Source: an uncultured Alistipes sp. (GTDB taxonomy: Bacteria > Bacteroidota > Bacteroidia > Bacteroidales > Rikenellaceae). From it: DNA of 64,000 nucleotides. Below the pieces are notes generated by a model. It worked only from the letters and a program-made list of their open reading frames with translations. It ran no database searches and was not told the DNA's origin. The stretch is from the NCBI GenBank assembly GCA_900768015.1, contig CAAGBI010000009.1, forward strand, positions 55,435 through 119,434, given 5' to 3'. The position numbers and the translations under genes are program-made. This document shows positions 1 to 8,987 of this stretch, in pieces (positions within the stretch are counted from its first letter, which is position 1; the number at the start of each line of letters is the position of its first letter).

Positions 1-684
1 GAGGTTGTAGAGCTCAGTGATACCGCGACCTGTCTTGCCGAGGACACCTGCAGAGTGGCACTCGTCAACCATTACGAGGGCGTCGTACTTCTCTGCGAGC
101 TCGCAAATCTTGTCGAGGGGAGCAGCGTTACCATCCATAGAGAATACACCGTCAGTAACGATGATGCGGAAGCGCTGTGCCTGAGCCTGCTTCAAGCACT
201 CCTCGAGCTCTGCCATGTCGGCATTAGCATAGCGGTAGCGCTGAGCCTTACAGAGGCGTACACCGTCGATGATAGATGCGTGGTTGAGGGCATCAGAGAT
301 GATAGCATCCTCAGCTGTGAACAATGGCTCGAATACACCGCCGTTAGCGTCGAAGCAAGCAGCGTAGAGGATAGTGTCCTCAGTGCCGAAGTAGTCAGCG
401 ATAGCCTTCTCCAACTGCTTGTGAATATCCTGGCAGCCGCAGATGAAGCGTACTGATGACATACCGAAGCCACGCTCGTCGAGAGCCTTCTTTGCAGCAT
501 CTACGAGACGCTGGTTGTCAGAGAGACCGAGGTAGTTGTTAGCGCAGAAGTTCAAAACGGGGCGGTTAGCAACATCGATCTCGGCACGCTGTGGTGACTC
601 GATGATACGCTCAGTCTTGTACAAACCGGCAGCCTTAATCTCTGCCAACTCATCCTGCAAATACTGCTGAAATTTTCCGTACAT
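1..684 (-). CDS. kbl: Glycine C-acetyltransferase (2-amino-3-ketobutyrate CoA ligase), 5' part only
   Basis: PLP enzyme that cleaves 2-amino-3-ketobutyrate with CoA to glycine and acetyl-CoA, the second step of threonine breakdown through threonine dehydrogenase. Only the first 228 codons are in the window; the frame is open to the left edge. The translation starts MYGKFQQYLQDELAEI and carries family blocks NFCANNYLGLS (about 37-47), FGMSSVRFICGCQD, the SDALNHASIIDGVRLCKA block and DECHSAGVLGKTGRG (about 211-225), matching bacterial Kbl almost block by block. The catalytic Schiff-base lysine lies beyond the edge and cannot be checked. A TATCTTTG promoter -7 box lies upstream at 753-760 (minus). 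The ATG at 684 is the only start that fits the family N-terminus. Confidence 0.93.
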   Translation of the reverse strand, partial: MYGKFQQYLQDELAEIKAAGLYKTERIIESPQRAEIDVANRPVLNFCANNYLGLSDNQRLVDAAKKALDERGFGMSSVRFICGCQDIHKQLEKAIADYFGTEDTILYAACFDANGGVFEPLFTAEDAIISDALNHASIIDGVRLCKAQRYRYANADMAELEECLKQAQAQRFRIIVTDGVFSMDGNAAPLDKICELAEKYDALVMVDECHSAGVLGKTGRGITELYNL

Positions 685-906
685 GGTCGTAAAGTTTTAA
701 TTATTGTGTTAAAAGATTATCTTCTGAATAAGCACATGGCTACAATCAACTACAAAGATACAAAACAATTCTTAAGTTTCGTAATAAAAGGCCGACTTTT
801 TTGGGGTGGGTAGTGCAAAAAGAGGAAAGCAGAGGGTAAATATTTAATGAGTGCAATAAATTTAGGGAGTATGGGTCAGCCGAGGATGTTGTTGGGGATA
901 ATGAAT

Positions 907-1009
907 TTAAGGAGTTAAAGGAATATAGGGAGAGAGCACATAGTAGTAATCTACCAGAACTACCCCTCCCTAATTTCACTAATCTCCCTAATCTCTTTAA
1001 TTACCTTAA
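907..1009. repeat. Family III long imperfect palindrome, copy 1
   Basis: Left arm 907-932 (TTAAGG..TTAAAG..TAGGGAG) faces right arm 984-1009 (CTCCCTA..CTTTAA..CCTTAA); most positions pair, with two short unmatched blocks. The same kind of palindrome recurs at 46991-47044, in both cases a short distance from a family I 3'-end element. Confidence 0.6.
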
Positions 1010-1025
1010 TCCTCCACCACGACCC

Positions 1026-1152
1026 AATTTCTTGTCAGAGTGGTACAGATGTGTCGCTGACATGAAAAATCCACCGATGGGTAGTACTTGAAGTACATCC
1101 CATTGGTGGATTTGATTGAAGCGGCACAGATGTGCCACTATCACAAGAAATT
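1026..1152 (-). repeat. Family I 3'-end hairpin element, copy A (after the EF-G paralogue)
   Basis: Inverted ends AATTTCTTGTCAGAGTGG (1026-1043) and CCACTATCACAAGAAATT (1135-1152) agree at 16 of 18 positions. The inner hairpin 1067-1113 has stem arms AAATCCACCGATGGG and CCCATTGGTGGATTT around a GTAC-TTGAA-GTAC loop. The element ends one base from the stop codon of the minus-strand gene, so it forms that gene's 3' untranslated region and probably its terminator. Confidence 0.8.
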
Positions 1153-1153
1153 A

Positions 1154-3307
1154 TTACTCTTCGTCGGTGTCAGTGTAAGCCTTCAAGAGCTTATCCTGTA
1201 CATCGGCAGGAACCTGCTCGTATGATGCAAACTGCATGGTGTATGTAGCAGCACCTGAAGTGAGTGATGACAATGATGTTGAGTAGCGGTAGAGCTCTGC
1301 AAGAGGCACGCGTGCATTGAGGCGGTCGAAGCCCTTATCTGACTCCATACCCATGATCATAGCGCGGCGGTTCTGAAGGTCGCTCATCACGGCACCCATG
1401 TACTCGCTTGGAGTGAGAACCTCGACGCTGTAGATAGGCTCCATAATCTTTGGACCTGCGTTGCGGAAGGCATCCTTGAATGCGTTACGGCCAGCAAGCT
1501 TAAATGAGAGCTCGTTTGAATCTACTGGGTGCATCTTACCGTAGTAAACAACTACGCGGATGTCGCGAGCGTAGGAACCTGTCAATGGACCCTCATCCAT
1601 CTTCTCCATGATACCCTTCAAGATAGCGGGCATGAAGCGTGTGTCGATTGCACCACCCACAACTGAGTTGTAGAACTGCAACTTACCACCCCATGGAAGG
1701 TCGTACTCCTCCTTACCCTTGAGGCTGACAGCGATCTCCTGACCGTTAACCTTGTACTTAGTAGGCTCGGGCATACCCTCGTAGTAAGGCTCGATAACCA
1801 AGTGTACCTCACCAAACTGACCAGAACCACCAGACTGCTTCTTGTGGCGGTAGTCTGCCTGTGCCACCTTAGTGATAGTCTCGCGATATGGAATCTTAGG
1901 TGCGAAGTACTCAACCTCCATCTTGTTCTCAGCCGAGAGACGCTGCTTGAGGATGTTCAAATGGTGCTCACCCTGACCCTGGATGATAGTCTGCTTAAGC
2001 TCCTTAGAGTACTCTACAAGGATTGTAGGATCCTCGAACTTAGCGTCGTTCAAGAGCTTACCGAGCTTCTCCTCGTCGTTCTGCTCCTTAGCCTTAACTG
2101 CTGCGCGGTAGCGAGGCTCGGGGAATACGATAGGCTCAACAGCGATGGGAGCTGCGGGAGCTGCCAAAGTGTCGTTTGTGCGTGTGCCCTTAAGCTTAAC
2201 GGTGCAGCCGATGTCACCTGCTGAGAGCTCAGCAACCTTGATGCGGTTCTTACCAGCAACTGCGAAGAGCTGTGAGAGCTTCTCCTTGTTGCCTGTGCGA
2301 GAGTTCACAAGCTCCATACCCTCAGTCACCTTACCACGAACTACGCGGAAGTAGGTGATCTCACCGATATGCTGCTCGAGCTGGCTCTTGAATACGAATA
2401 CTACAGCTGGCTCGTCGTCGTTAGCCAAGATCTCCTCACCCTCAGTTGAGAGGAATGCGGGAGCCTTCAATGGGCCAGGACCTACATTGATGATGAACTC
2501 CATGAGACGCTTAGTACCGATGTCGCGCTTACCTGAAGCACAGAAGATAGGCATGATGTCACGCTTAGATACGCCGAGCTTCAAACCTGCGCGGATGTCG
2601 TCCTGTGTGAGTGAACCCTTCTCGAAGTAGAGCTCCATAAGTGCGTCATCATAGACTGCAGCAGCCTCAGCAAGCTCCTGGTTCAAAGCCTGTGCGCGCT
2701 CCATCTCGCTCTCAGGGATGTCATACTCCTCACGCTTACCGTTCTCGTCTACGAACTTGTAGAGCTTCATCATCAATACATCGATGAACGAGTCGAAGCC
2801 AGCGCCCTGGTTTACGGGATACTGAACGATAACGGGCTTAACAGAAGAGTTAGCGCGGATACCCTCGAGGGTAGCCTCATAGTTAGCCTTGTCGCCGTCG
2901 AGCTGGTTAACAACGCCGATAAGAGGCTTGTTAAGGATGCGAGCATAGCGAGACTGAAGCTCTGAGCCTACCTCCCAACCATTCTGTGCGTTGAGGACCA
3001 TAACGCCCACATCACCTACCTTAAATGCTGAGAAGAGCGAGCCACAGAAGTCGTCTGAACCGGGGCAGTCGATGATGTTGAGCTTGCGGTTCATGAACTC
3101 TGTGAAGAGGGTTGTAGAATAGATCGAGCGCTTGTACTCGTGCTCGATATCTGTATTATCCGAGATAGTGTTGTTATTCTCGATGCTACCCCTGCGGTCA
3201 ATCACCTTACCCTCGAAAGCCATTGCCTCTGCAAGGGTAGTTTTACCGGCGCCAGGCGCACCAATAAGAACGATGTTCTTAATCTCTTTTGCTGAATAAT
3301 TTTTCAT
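1154..3307 (-). CDS. fusA2: EF-G paralogue (EF-G2 type) with degenerate GTPase motifs
   Basis: Translation elongation factor G-like protein, 717 residues, with the five-domain EF-G layout (G domain 1-280, domain II from about 300, domains III-V to the end). The P-loop GAPGAGKT is intact at 16-23. The other GTPase motifs depart from canonical EF-G: switch I RGITI reads RSIYS (60-64), G3 DTPGH reads DCPGS (80-84) so the catalytic histidine is serine, and G4 NKxD reads NQLD (134-137). In Bacteroides a paralogue of this kind (EF-G2) is reported to support translation without GTP hydrolysis and to be needed for gut colonisation; equating this gene with it is inference. The gene stands alone, with a 375-base upstream region holding a nested inverted repeat and a family I element right after its stop. 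The canonical fusA is not in the window. Tetracycline-protection type EF-G is less likely. Confidence 0.85.
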   Translation of the reverse strand: MKNYSAKEIKNIVLIGAPGAGKTTLAEAMAFEGKVIDRRGSIENNNTISDNTDIEHEYKRSIYSTTLFTEFMNRKLNIIDCPGSDDFCGSLFSAFKVGDVGVMVLNAQNGWEVGSELQSRYARILNKPLIGVVNQLDGDKANYEATLEGIRANSSVKPVIVQYPVNQGAGFDSFIDVLMMKLYKFVDENGKREEYDIPESEMERAQALNQELAEAAAVYDDALMELYFEKGSLTQDDIRAGLKLGVSKRDIMPIFCASGKRDIGTKRLMEFIINVGPGPLKAPAFLSTEGEEILANDDEPAVVFVFKSQLEQHIGEITYFRVVRGKVTEGMELVNSRTGNKEKLSQLFAVAGKNRIKVAELSAGDIGCTVKLKGTRTNDTLAAPAAPIAVEPIVFPEPRYRAAVKAKEQNDEEKLGKLLNDAKFEDPTILVEYSKELKQTIIQGQGEHHLNILKQRLSAENKMEVEYFAPKIPYRETITKVAQADYRHKKQSGGSGQFGEVHLVIEPYYEGMPEPTKYKVNGQEIAVSLKGKEEYDLPWGGKLQFYNSVVGGAIDTRFMPAILKGIMEKMDEGPLTGSYARDIRVVVYYGKMHPVDSNELSFKLAGRNAFKDAFRNAGPKIMEPIYSVEVLTPSEYMGAVMSDLQNRRAMIMGMESDKGFDRLNARVPLAELYRYSTSLSSLTSGAATYTMQFASYEQVPADVQDKLLKAYTDTDEE

Positions 3308-3351
3308 AGTATTTTAGGTTTTTTAGGTTTTTATTCGGTTCTCAAGTCCCC

Positions 3352-3510
3352 CGATGTGGTGGTGATTTACGCCACTCAAGGTGTTTAAGTGCCTTTGCGG
3401 AGTATAAAATTAAATACTTTTTTTCAAACCACAAAATAAAAAGCAATGTTTTTTAAGAAATAGGTTATTTTTCGCTGTAAGAACGGGTGTCGCAAAGGCA
3501 TCCCACATCG
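3352..3510 (-). promoter_or_regulatory. Nested inverted repeat in the upstream region of the EF-G paralogue
   Basis: CGATGTGG (3352-3359) is a perfect inverted match to CCACATCG (3503-3510), and just inside it TGCCTTTGCG (3390-3399) is a perfect match to CGCAAAGGCA (3491-3500). The order is nested, so 18 bases can pair to close an AT-rich 91-base loop. It lies 45-203 bases before the start codon. It could be a leader RNA structure or a pair of operator half-sites; the sequence does not decide. Confidence 0.5.
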
Positions 3511-3621
3511 AGAAATTAAGAAACAAACTGTGCCACGACACAAAAAACCATATCGCAATTATAGTTGCATATACAGCATAGATATGTGGTTATTTTATAT
3601 GACGCTCACAAATACGACAAT

Positions 3622-3648
3622 GGGGCTGCTCCGCCATGGAACAACCCC
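3622..3648 (-). terminator. Hairpin terminator after yifB
   Basis: GGGGCTGCTCC (3622-3632) pairs with GGAACAACCCC (3638-3648) using G-U pairs. It follows yifB by about 35 bases on the minus strand, with the motif ATACCTATATATAATA (complement of 3651-3666) between stop codon and hairpin. The T-run is weak. Confidence 0.5.
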
Positions 3649-3682
3649 ACTATTATATATAGGTATATAGCTATTGTGGCTA

Positions 3683-5221
3683 TTATCTTCCCCAGTTCTC
3701 TCTGTCGAGCGAGCGGTAACCTATGGCCTCGGAGATGTGTTGCGGTGCTATCTGCTCCGCGCCCTCAAGGTCGGCAATGGTGCGCGCAACCTTTATGATG
3801 CGGTCGTAGGCACGCGCCGAGAGGTTGAGGTGGCTCATGGCACGCTCCAAAAGCTCCGAGCAGGTTCTATCAAGCGGTGCAAACTTGCGCAGCATAGCGC
3901 TGTTCATCATGGCATTGGCGTGTATATCGAGGCCCTCGAACCTGCGCAACTGCACCTCGCGAGCCTTGATGACACGCTCGCGTATTGTAGCACTCGACTC
4001 CGCGGGCGCAGCATCCGACATCTCGCTAATTGAGACGGGCGTAACCTCGATGTGTATGTCGATACGATCCATCAGCGGGCCCGAGATATGCGCCATATAG
4101 CGGTGCACCGCGGCAGCAGAGCATGTACACTCCTTTGTGGGGTGGTTGTAGTAGCCGCAGGGGCAGGGATTCATAGATGCTATAAGCGTGAAGTTCGCGG
4201 GGTAATCCACCGAATACTTTGCACGCGAGATGGTGATATGCCTATCCTCAAGGGGCTGGCGCAACACCTCCAGCACATTGCGGCCAAACTCGGGCATCTC
4301 GTCAAGAAACAGTACGCCATTATTCGCCAGCGACACCTCGCCAGGCTGTGGCGACTGACCTCCGCCTATGAGTGCCACCTGCGATGTAAGGTGGTGTGGA
4401 GCGCGGAAGGGGCGTGTGTAGATAAGGCCACGATGAGCGCCTATCTTACCCGCCACGGAGTGCACCTTCGTTGTCTCGAGCGCCTCCTCTAAGGTCATGG
4501 GCGGCATGATGCTCGGCATGCGGCGCGCAAGCATCGTCTTACCCGAACCAGGGGCACCCACCATGATGACATTGTGGCCTCCCGCCGCAGCAATCTCCAA
4601 TGCGCGTTTTACATATGCCTGACCCTTGACATCCGAGAAGTCCTCGGCATACTCGCTCTGCGCGGCTACCTCCTCCTCGCTCAACAAGTGCTCGGCAGGG
4701 GTATAGGGCATACGGCCTGAGAGTATCTCGCAAATCTCTATCAGCGAGCCTACGCCAATAGTCTCAACGCCCTCAACCACAGCGCCCTCCGAGACATTCT
4801 CCTCGGGCATGAAGATGCGCTTAATGCCCATGTCGCGAGCCATTGCAACAATGGGCAGCACACCCTTTACGGGGCGTAGTTTACCATTTAGGGACAACTC
4901 ACCGATGAACATCGAGTCGGCAAGCATATCGGTCTGTATCTGCTCCGTAGCCGTAAGGATACCGATAGCGATGGGCAGGTCATACTGCGAGCCCTCCTTG
5001 CGCAGGTCGGCAGGGGCGAGGTTGACGACGGTCTTCTTCGCCTGGAGCTTAAAGCCAGAATTCTCGAAGGCGGCCTGTATGCGCTCGTGGCTCTCCTTGA
5101 TGGTGTTGTCGGGAAGGCCCACGATAAACAAGCCTATGCCTCCCGAGGCGACATTCACCTCGGCAGTAACGGCCACAGCCTCGATGCCCGATATAGCACC
5201 CGTATGTACCCTTACAAACAT
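3683..5221 (-). CDS. comM: YifB/ComM-family Mg-chelatase-like AAA+ ATPase
   Basis: AAA+ ATPase of the YifB/ComM family; ComM is a DNA helicase promoting branch migration during natural transformation, while most family members are uncharacterised. The 512 residues match the usual length. The N-terminal Lon-protease-like fold contains GLPDNTIKESHERI (35-48). The AAA+ core has Walker A GAPGSGKT (222-229), Walker B VLFLDE (303-308), a cysteine knuckle CPCGYYNHPTKECTC (353-367) and an arginine-finger region SGPLMDRID (380-388). The C-terminal helical region ends in IGYRSLDREN. It lies 53 bases downstream of dnaB on the same strand and may be cotranscribed. Its start at 5221 (MFVRVHTGAISGIEA) is the normal family start. 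Confidence 0.9.
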   Translation of the reverse strand: MFVRVHTGAISGIEAVAVTAEVNVASGGIGLFIVGLPDNTIKESHERIQAAFENSGFKLQAKKTVVNLAPADLRKEGSQYDLPIAIGILTATEQIQTDMLADSMFIGELSLNGKLRPVKGVLPIVAMARDMGIKRIFMPEENVSEGAVVEGVETIGVGSLIEICEILSGRMPYTPAEHLLSEEEVAAQSEYAEDFSDVKGQAYVKRALEIAAAGGHNVIMVGAPGSGKTMLARRMPSIMPPMTLEEALETTKVHSVAGKIGAHRGLIYTRPFRAPHHLTSQVALIGGGQSPQPGEVSLANNGVLFLDEMPEFGRNVLEVLRQPLEDRHITISRAKYSVDYPANFTLIASMNPCPCGYYNHPTKECTCSAAAVHRYMAHISGPLMDRIDIHIEVTPVSISEMSDAAPAESSATIRERVIKAREVQLRRFEGLDIHANAMMNSAMLRKFAPLDRTCSELLERAMSHLNLSARAYDRIIKVARTIADLEGAEQIAPQHISEAIGYRSLDRENWGR

Positions 5222-5274
5222 ATATCAGTGCAAATAAGTAATTTCGATTATCAGCGCGATAAGTTACCCACTAA

Positions 5275-6879
5275 CTAAAATGGTGCGTCATCCGATGTCT
5301 TTGGTGCTCCGAGGCCAATGGATGGCGCACCGAGGTCGAACTCGTTGGGCACACCTCCCGCCATGCCCATAGGTGCAATACCCATAGGAGGCATGCTATT
5401 ACCGCTCGACGAGAAGTCATCGTAGCTCTCCTCGCGGCCATAGTTCGCACCCTGAGCCACAACAGCTGCAGTAACCGAAGAGTCGGCATCGGCGAACTTC
5501 GCCTGCTCCTTGATAAAGCGCAAGGGGACATCCGTAACCTCACCATTACGGTGCTTGGCGATGATAATCTCCGCCATACCCGCCGTAGGCATGTTGTTCT
5601 CATCCGTCGTGAGGCCGTAGTACTCTGGACGGTGGATAAATGCTACAACATCGGCATCCTGCTCAATCGCACCAGACTCACGAAGGTCCGATAGCTGGGG
5701 GCGCTTCGAGCCACCGCGGTTCTCAACATTACGGCTCAACTGCGAAAGTGCGATGATGGGCACATTGAGCTCCTTGGCGATAGCCTTGAGCGTACGCGAG
5801 ATAAGCGACACCTCCTGCTCACGGTTGCCTCGCGTCTCAGGTGTCGAGGCTGTCATAAGCTGCAAATAGTCTATAATAATGAGCTGAATATCATGCTGCG
5901 TCTTAAGACGGCGGGCCTTTGAGCGGAACTCGTAGACCGAGAGCGCAGGCGTATCGTCAATATATAGTGGTGAGCGACCCAGCTCCACGGTCTGCGACTC
6001 GAGGTGTGTCCACTGCGCGGGGGTTAGGTTACCCGTACGCAAGTCCTTAGAGTTGAGCTGTGTCTCGGCAACGATAAGTCGGTTCATAAGCTGCACCGAC
6101 GACATCTCCAATGAGAAGAAGGCCACGGGGGTCTTCAACTCAACGCACATGTTGCGCGCCATGGTAAGCACGAAGGCGGTTTTACCCATTGAGGGTCGTG
6201 CCGCGATGATGATGAGGTCCGAGGGCTGCCAACCCAGCGTAACGGCATCGATGTCGGTAAATCCCGAGCGCACACCGTTATACTCGCCCGCAGTTTTCGA
6301 GGCCTCCTCAATCTGTGCCAGCGCCTTACGCAAGATGTCGGATGCAGCCTGCACCGAGCGCTTTACATTACCCTCCGACACGCGGAATATCTCCTGCTCG
6401 GCAAAGCCAATAAGCTCCGTAACATCGACCTCGTCGTCGTATGAACGGCGCTCAATCTCGGTTGCCGAGCGTATGAGCTCGCGCTGCACATACTTCTGCG
6501 CAATAATCTTGGCGTGGAACTCGATGTGTGCTGCCGATGCCACCTTCTGCGTAAGCTCGGCGAGGTATGGCGCACCACCCACCTTCTGCAACTCCTTCTG
6601 AGCCTTAAGGCGCTCGGTGACGGTGTAGAGGTCGATGGCCTTCATGTCGAACGACAGCGCCTGGATAGCCTTGAAGATTATGCGGTGCTCCTCGAGGTAG
6701 AAGGTCTCGGCCTTGACATACTCCTGCACATCGATGATAGCATCGCGCTCGAGCATCAAGGCACCCAATACGGCCTGCTCAAGTTCTATAGCCTGGGGAG
6801 GCAATGTGCCATCAATGCCTGTGAGCTGCTCGAATGCCTCCTGATTATTTTTCGAATATTTGTTGTACTGCTTTGCCAT
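5275..6879 (-). CDS. dnaB: Replicative DNA helicase DnaB
   Basis: Hexameric 5'-3' helicase that unwinds DNA at the replication fork. The N-terminal DnaB domain (about 25-130, PPQAIELEQAVLGALM) is followed by the RecA-like helicase core with Walker A ARPSMGKTAF (227-236) and Walker B IIIDYLQL. The arginine-finger/DNA-binding part includes SRNVENRGG and SDLRESGAIEQDADVV. The C-terminus is a glycine/methionine-rich low-complexity tail. I chose the ATG at 6879 (MAKQYNKY), giving 534 residues; an upstream in-frame start at 6945 would add 22 residues not expected in the family. No intein is present. It lies 53 bases ahead of yifB on the same strand. Confidence 0.95.
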   Translation of the reverse strand: MAKQYNKYSKNNQEAFEQLTGIDGTLPPQAIELEQAVLGALMLERDAIIDVQEYVKAETFYLEEHRIIFKAIQALSFDMKAIDLYTVTERLKAQKELQKVGGAPYLAELTQKVASAAHIEFHAKIIAQKYVQRELIRSATEIERRSYDDEVDVTELIGFAEQEIFRVSEGNVKRSVQAASDILRKALAQIEEASKTAGEYNGVRSGFTDIDAVTLGWQPSDLIIIAARPSMGKTAFVLTMARNMCVELKTPVAFFSLEMSSVQLMNRLIVAETQLNSKDLRTGNLTPAQWTHLESQTVELGRSPLYIDDTPALSVYEFRSKARRLKTQHDIQLIIIDYLQLMTASTPETRGNREQEVSLISRTLKAIAKELNVPIIALSQLSRNVENRGGSKRPQLSDLRESGAIEQDADVVAFIHRPEYYGLTTDENNMPTAGMAEIIIAKHRNGEVTDVPLRFIKEQAKFADADSSVTAAVVAQGANYGREESYDDFSSSGNSMPPMGIAPMGMAGGVPNEFDLGAPSIGLGAPKTSDDAPF

Positions 6880-7012
6880 AGCGAATTGTTTATCGAAGCA
6901 CAAATTTAGGAATTTTTCACCATTGAGCAATGAATTTTCACCCACAAATTATTATAAGTTATTACCGCTTATCAACATTGGATTGTTAACAACTGCACCA
7001 CGAGGCACAAAG

Positions 7013-7055
7013 TTGGGGGTTGCCACAGCAGCGCAAACTGCCTGACAACCCCCAA
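7013..7055 (-). terminator. Terminator hairpin after the BACON lipoprotein gene
   Basis: TTGGGGGTTG (7013-7022) pairs perfectly with CAACCCCCAA (7046-7055), with a secondary CAG/CTG pairing inside. It lies 22 bases past the stop of the minus-strand gene; the T-run is short. Confidence 0.6.
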
Positions 7056-7076
7056 ATATATCGCGCCAAGGCGCTA

Positions 7077-8987
7077 CTACTTAACCTTAGAGAGAGACTT
7101 TATCTCGTTGCGGCCAACGAGGCTAACCTTAGCCTTGCCACTGCGAGTATCACTACTCATAAGGTCGAGGAACTCCTGTGCATCACGCATCTGGTCGACG
7201 GTGTAGGTAAATGGCTCGCTATAGACCATATCGCTGTAGTTACCACGGTAGTCCTGAACAACACCCGCGATTACATACTCAGTGTTGAACGCTCCAGCAT
7301 CGGTCATAACATCGTAGTATGAGTAGTAGACAAGGTCGTCGAAAATTGCCTGGTCGCCATAAGAGTCTACGGTTGCGGTGTCGTAGATGTAGTGATATAC
7401 ACCTGCGTAGTCGTCGCTTGCGGTCTCGAGCCAGTGAAGCATCACAAAGTTGCCTGCATAGTTTGCAAAGCTCGCATAGTTGGGATCAAGCTCCGCGATA
7501 GCAACTGGGTCGTATGGGCCATAGGTAACAATGCCTGTCACGCTATTCTCGGCTGCAGCCACGGGCTCGGTCTTGACATCGAGGCGTGTGAGGCCTGTAG
7601 TCGCAACACCACCATAGTAGCCAAAGACAAGAATCGAGTACTCGGTCTCGGGGCGGAGGTAGCAGTTGTAGTAGTTGTACGCACCCTGATACTCGTCGAG
7701 CCAGTAGCCATTTACGGCGTAGTCGATAATCTCCTCATCTGTAGTGAGGCCCTCGAGAGCCGTCTTGTTGAGGATGAGGATAGAGTAGTTCTCATCAGTT
7801 GAGGGTGTTACGGTGAAGTCCAACACGCGAGTGTAGCAAGCATTAAGCTCGATATCGAATGTCATATCCGACTGCGCCACATCGCCTGTTCTATAGTAAA
7901 ACATTGATGGCCATGATATTAGCATTGGTAGACCATCAACGATGTCAATTGCCAAAATGTAAACCGTATAATCGCTATTGGCCAAAAGCACCTCCTCGAA
8001 TAAGTGGTCACCACGATAGCACTCCTCCTCGAGAATCTGCTCCGCGCTCATGCCATAGTAACCCATATATGAGTTCACCATTCTCATCCAATACTGCGCC
8101 ACCTTTATCTCGTAGCCAGCATCTATGCCTTCGTCTGGACCATAGTACAACTCGTGCGATGTATCGCAAACGATTGTTGTGTAATAGCCATCGTAATCAA
8201 TAGGGCAAACTTCATAGTTTAGATTCGGACCATCAGGGGCAGAAGTGACAGGCATGAAGTTTACACGACCGAGCTCGTTCATAGGTGTCTCAACAACCTC
8301 GTGGTAGATGGGCGTAGTAACGGTGTAGTCGCTGCCATCCTCGTTGAACTTGACGCCATAAACATAGACAACATACTTCTCCGCGGGAACAAGGCTTGTC
8401 CAGTCGACAGATACATCGCCCTTGCGCACTAAGCCAAACTGAACCATGAAGTCCTGAAGGCTTAAGCCGTAAGCACCAGCATACTGCGAGAAGAAGTTGT
8501 AGTCGTCAACCAAGAGAGCATCCGCATCAGTAATAGCCATCTCCTGGAAGTATGACACGGTCGAAGAGTAGACAACATAGTAGTTCTCGTCGTTCTGTGC
8601 AGTTACATCCGACACAAACTTATTATAGGTAACATCCTTAATCTCAAGCATGTAGGGGTCGCCATCCTTACCAGCCTGCGTTACGCCTATAACCACATCC
8701 TCAGCCTGGGGATACTTGATTGTAAGCGTTGTCTGGCGCGCACTCTCCTCGGTGTTGAACGCCGCATTAACAACAACCGCTGTCTGGGTTATCTCCTTTA
8801 CCGTAAGCCACTCAGCCTCACTTGTTGCAGCAACCTTAACATCGCCAATAGCATTGGTTATGCTAAGTTCGATAGTGTAGTCGCCACCCTCGGCCGACAC
8901 CTCGAGGGTAGTGTCGCTAATGTTAATAACCGGCGAATCGTTTTGGGGATCGTTGGTTGCGGGATCATTCTCGCATGCCGAAAGCAT
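7077..8987 (-). CDS. BACON-domain surface protein, separated from its signal peptide by a frameshift
   Basis: The readable frame gives 636 residues beginning MLSACENDPATNDPQ. LSAC is a lipobox, but no hydrophobic signal segment precedes it in this frame; a TAG stop lies two codons upstream. The signal segment is found one base out of frame just upstream (8988-9039). After a short acidic linker comes a BACON-type beta-sandwich (about 20-110, with EVSAEGGDYTIELSIT and EWLTVKEI), then repeated beta-rich, tyrosine-rich segments resembling fibronectin-like modules. BACON domains are typical of Bacteroidota surface proteins, often linked to glycan or mucin binding. No catalytic motif is seen. As written, initiation at 8987 would give a cytosolic protein, so the gene is either broken, recently mutated or affected by a sequencing error. 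It is monocistronic, with a terminator at 7013-7055. Confidence 0.75.
   Translation of the reverse strand: MLSACENDPATNDPQNDSPVINISDTTLEVSAEGGDYTIELSITNAIGDVKVAATSEAEWLTVKEITQTAVVVNAAFNTEESARQTTLTIKYPQAEDVVIGVTQAGKDGDPYMLEIKDVTYNKFVSDVTAQNDENYYVVYSSTVSYFQEMAITDADALLVDDYNFFSQYAGAYGLSLQDFMVQFGLVRKGDVSVDWTSLVPAEKYVVYVYGVKFNEDGSDYTVTTPIYHEVVETPMNELGRVNFMPVTSAPDGPNLNYEVCPIDYDGYYTTIVCDTSHELYYGPDEGIDAGYEIKVAQYWMRMVNSYMGYYGMSAEQILEEECYRGDHLFEEVLLANSDYTVYILAIDIVDGLPMLISWPSMFYYRTGDVAQSDMTFDIELNACYTRVLDFTVTPSTDENYSILILNKTALEGLTTDEEIIDYAVNGYWLDEYQGAYNYYNCYLRPETEYSILVFGYYGGVATTGLTRLDVKTEPVAAAENSVTGIVTYGPYDPVAIAELDPNYASFANYAGNFVMLHWLETASDDYAGVYHYIYDTATVDSYGDQAIFDDLVYYSYYDVMTDAGAFNTEYVIAGVVQDYRGNYSDMVYSEPFTYTVDQMRDAQEFLDLMSSDTRSGKAKVSLVGRNEIKSLSKVK

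Larger units (their letters stand above)
685..1153. other. Intergenic region between kbl and the EF-G paralogue
   Basis: 469 bases without a convincing gene. It holds the kbl promoter region (TATCTTTG at 753-760, minus), a purine/pyrimidine palindrome (907-1009) and a 3'-end hairpin element (1026-1152) that abuts the stop codon of the EF-G paralogue. A short open frame across 746-979 has no family features and overlaps the palindrome. Confidence 0.7.
3308..3682. other. Intergenic region: EF-G paralogue leader and yifB terminator
   Basis: 375 bases without a gene. On the minus strand it contains the hairpin ending the yifB transcript (3622-3648) and then the promoter/leader region of the EF-G paralogue with the nested inverted repeat 3352-3510. 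No open frame in it resembles a protein family. Confidence 0.7.

Noticed and set aside
746..979. 77-residue minus-strand frame between kbl and the EF-G paralogue
   Set aside because: It overlaps the kbl promoter and the family III palindrome and has no family-like sequence.
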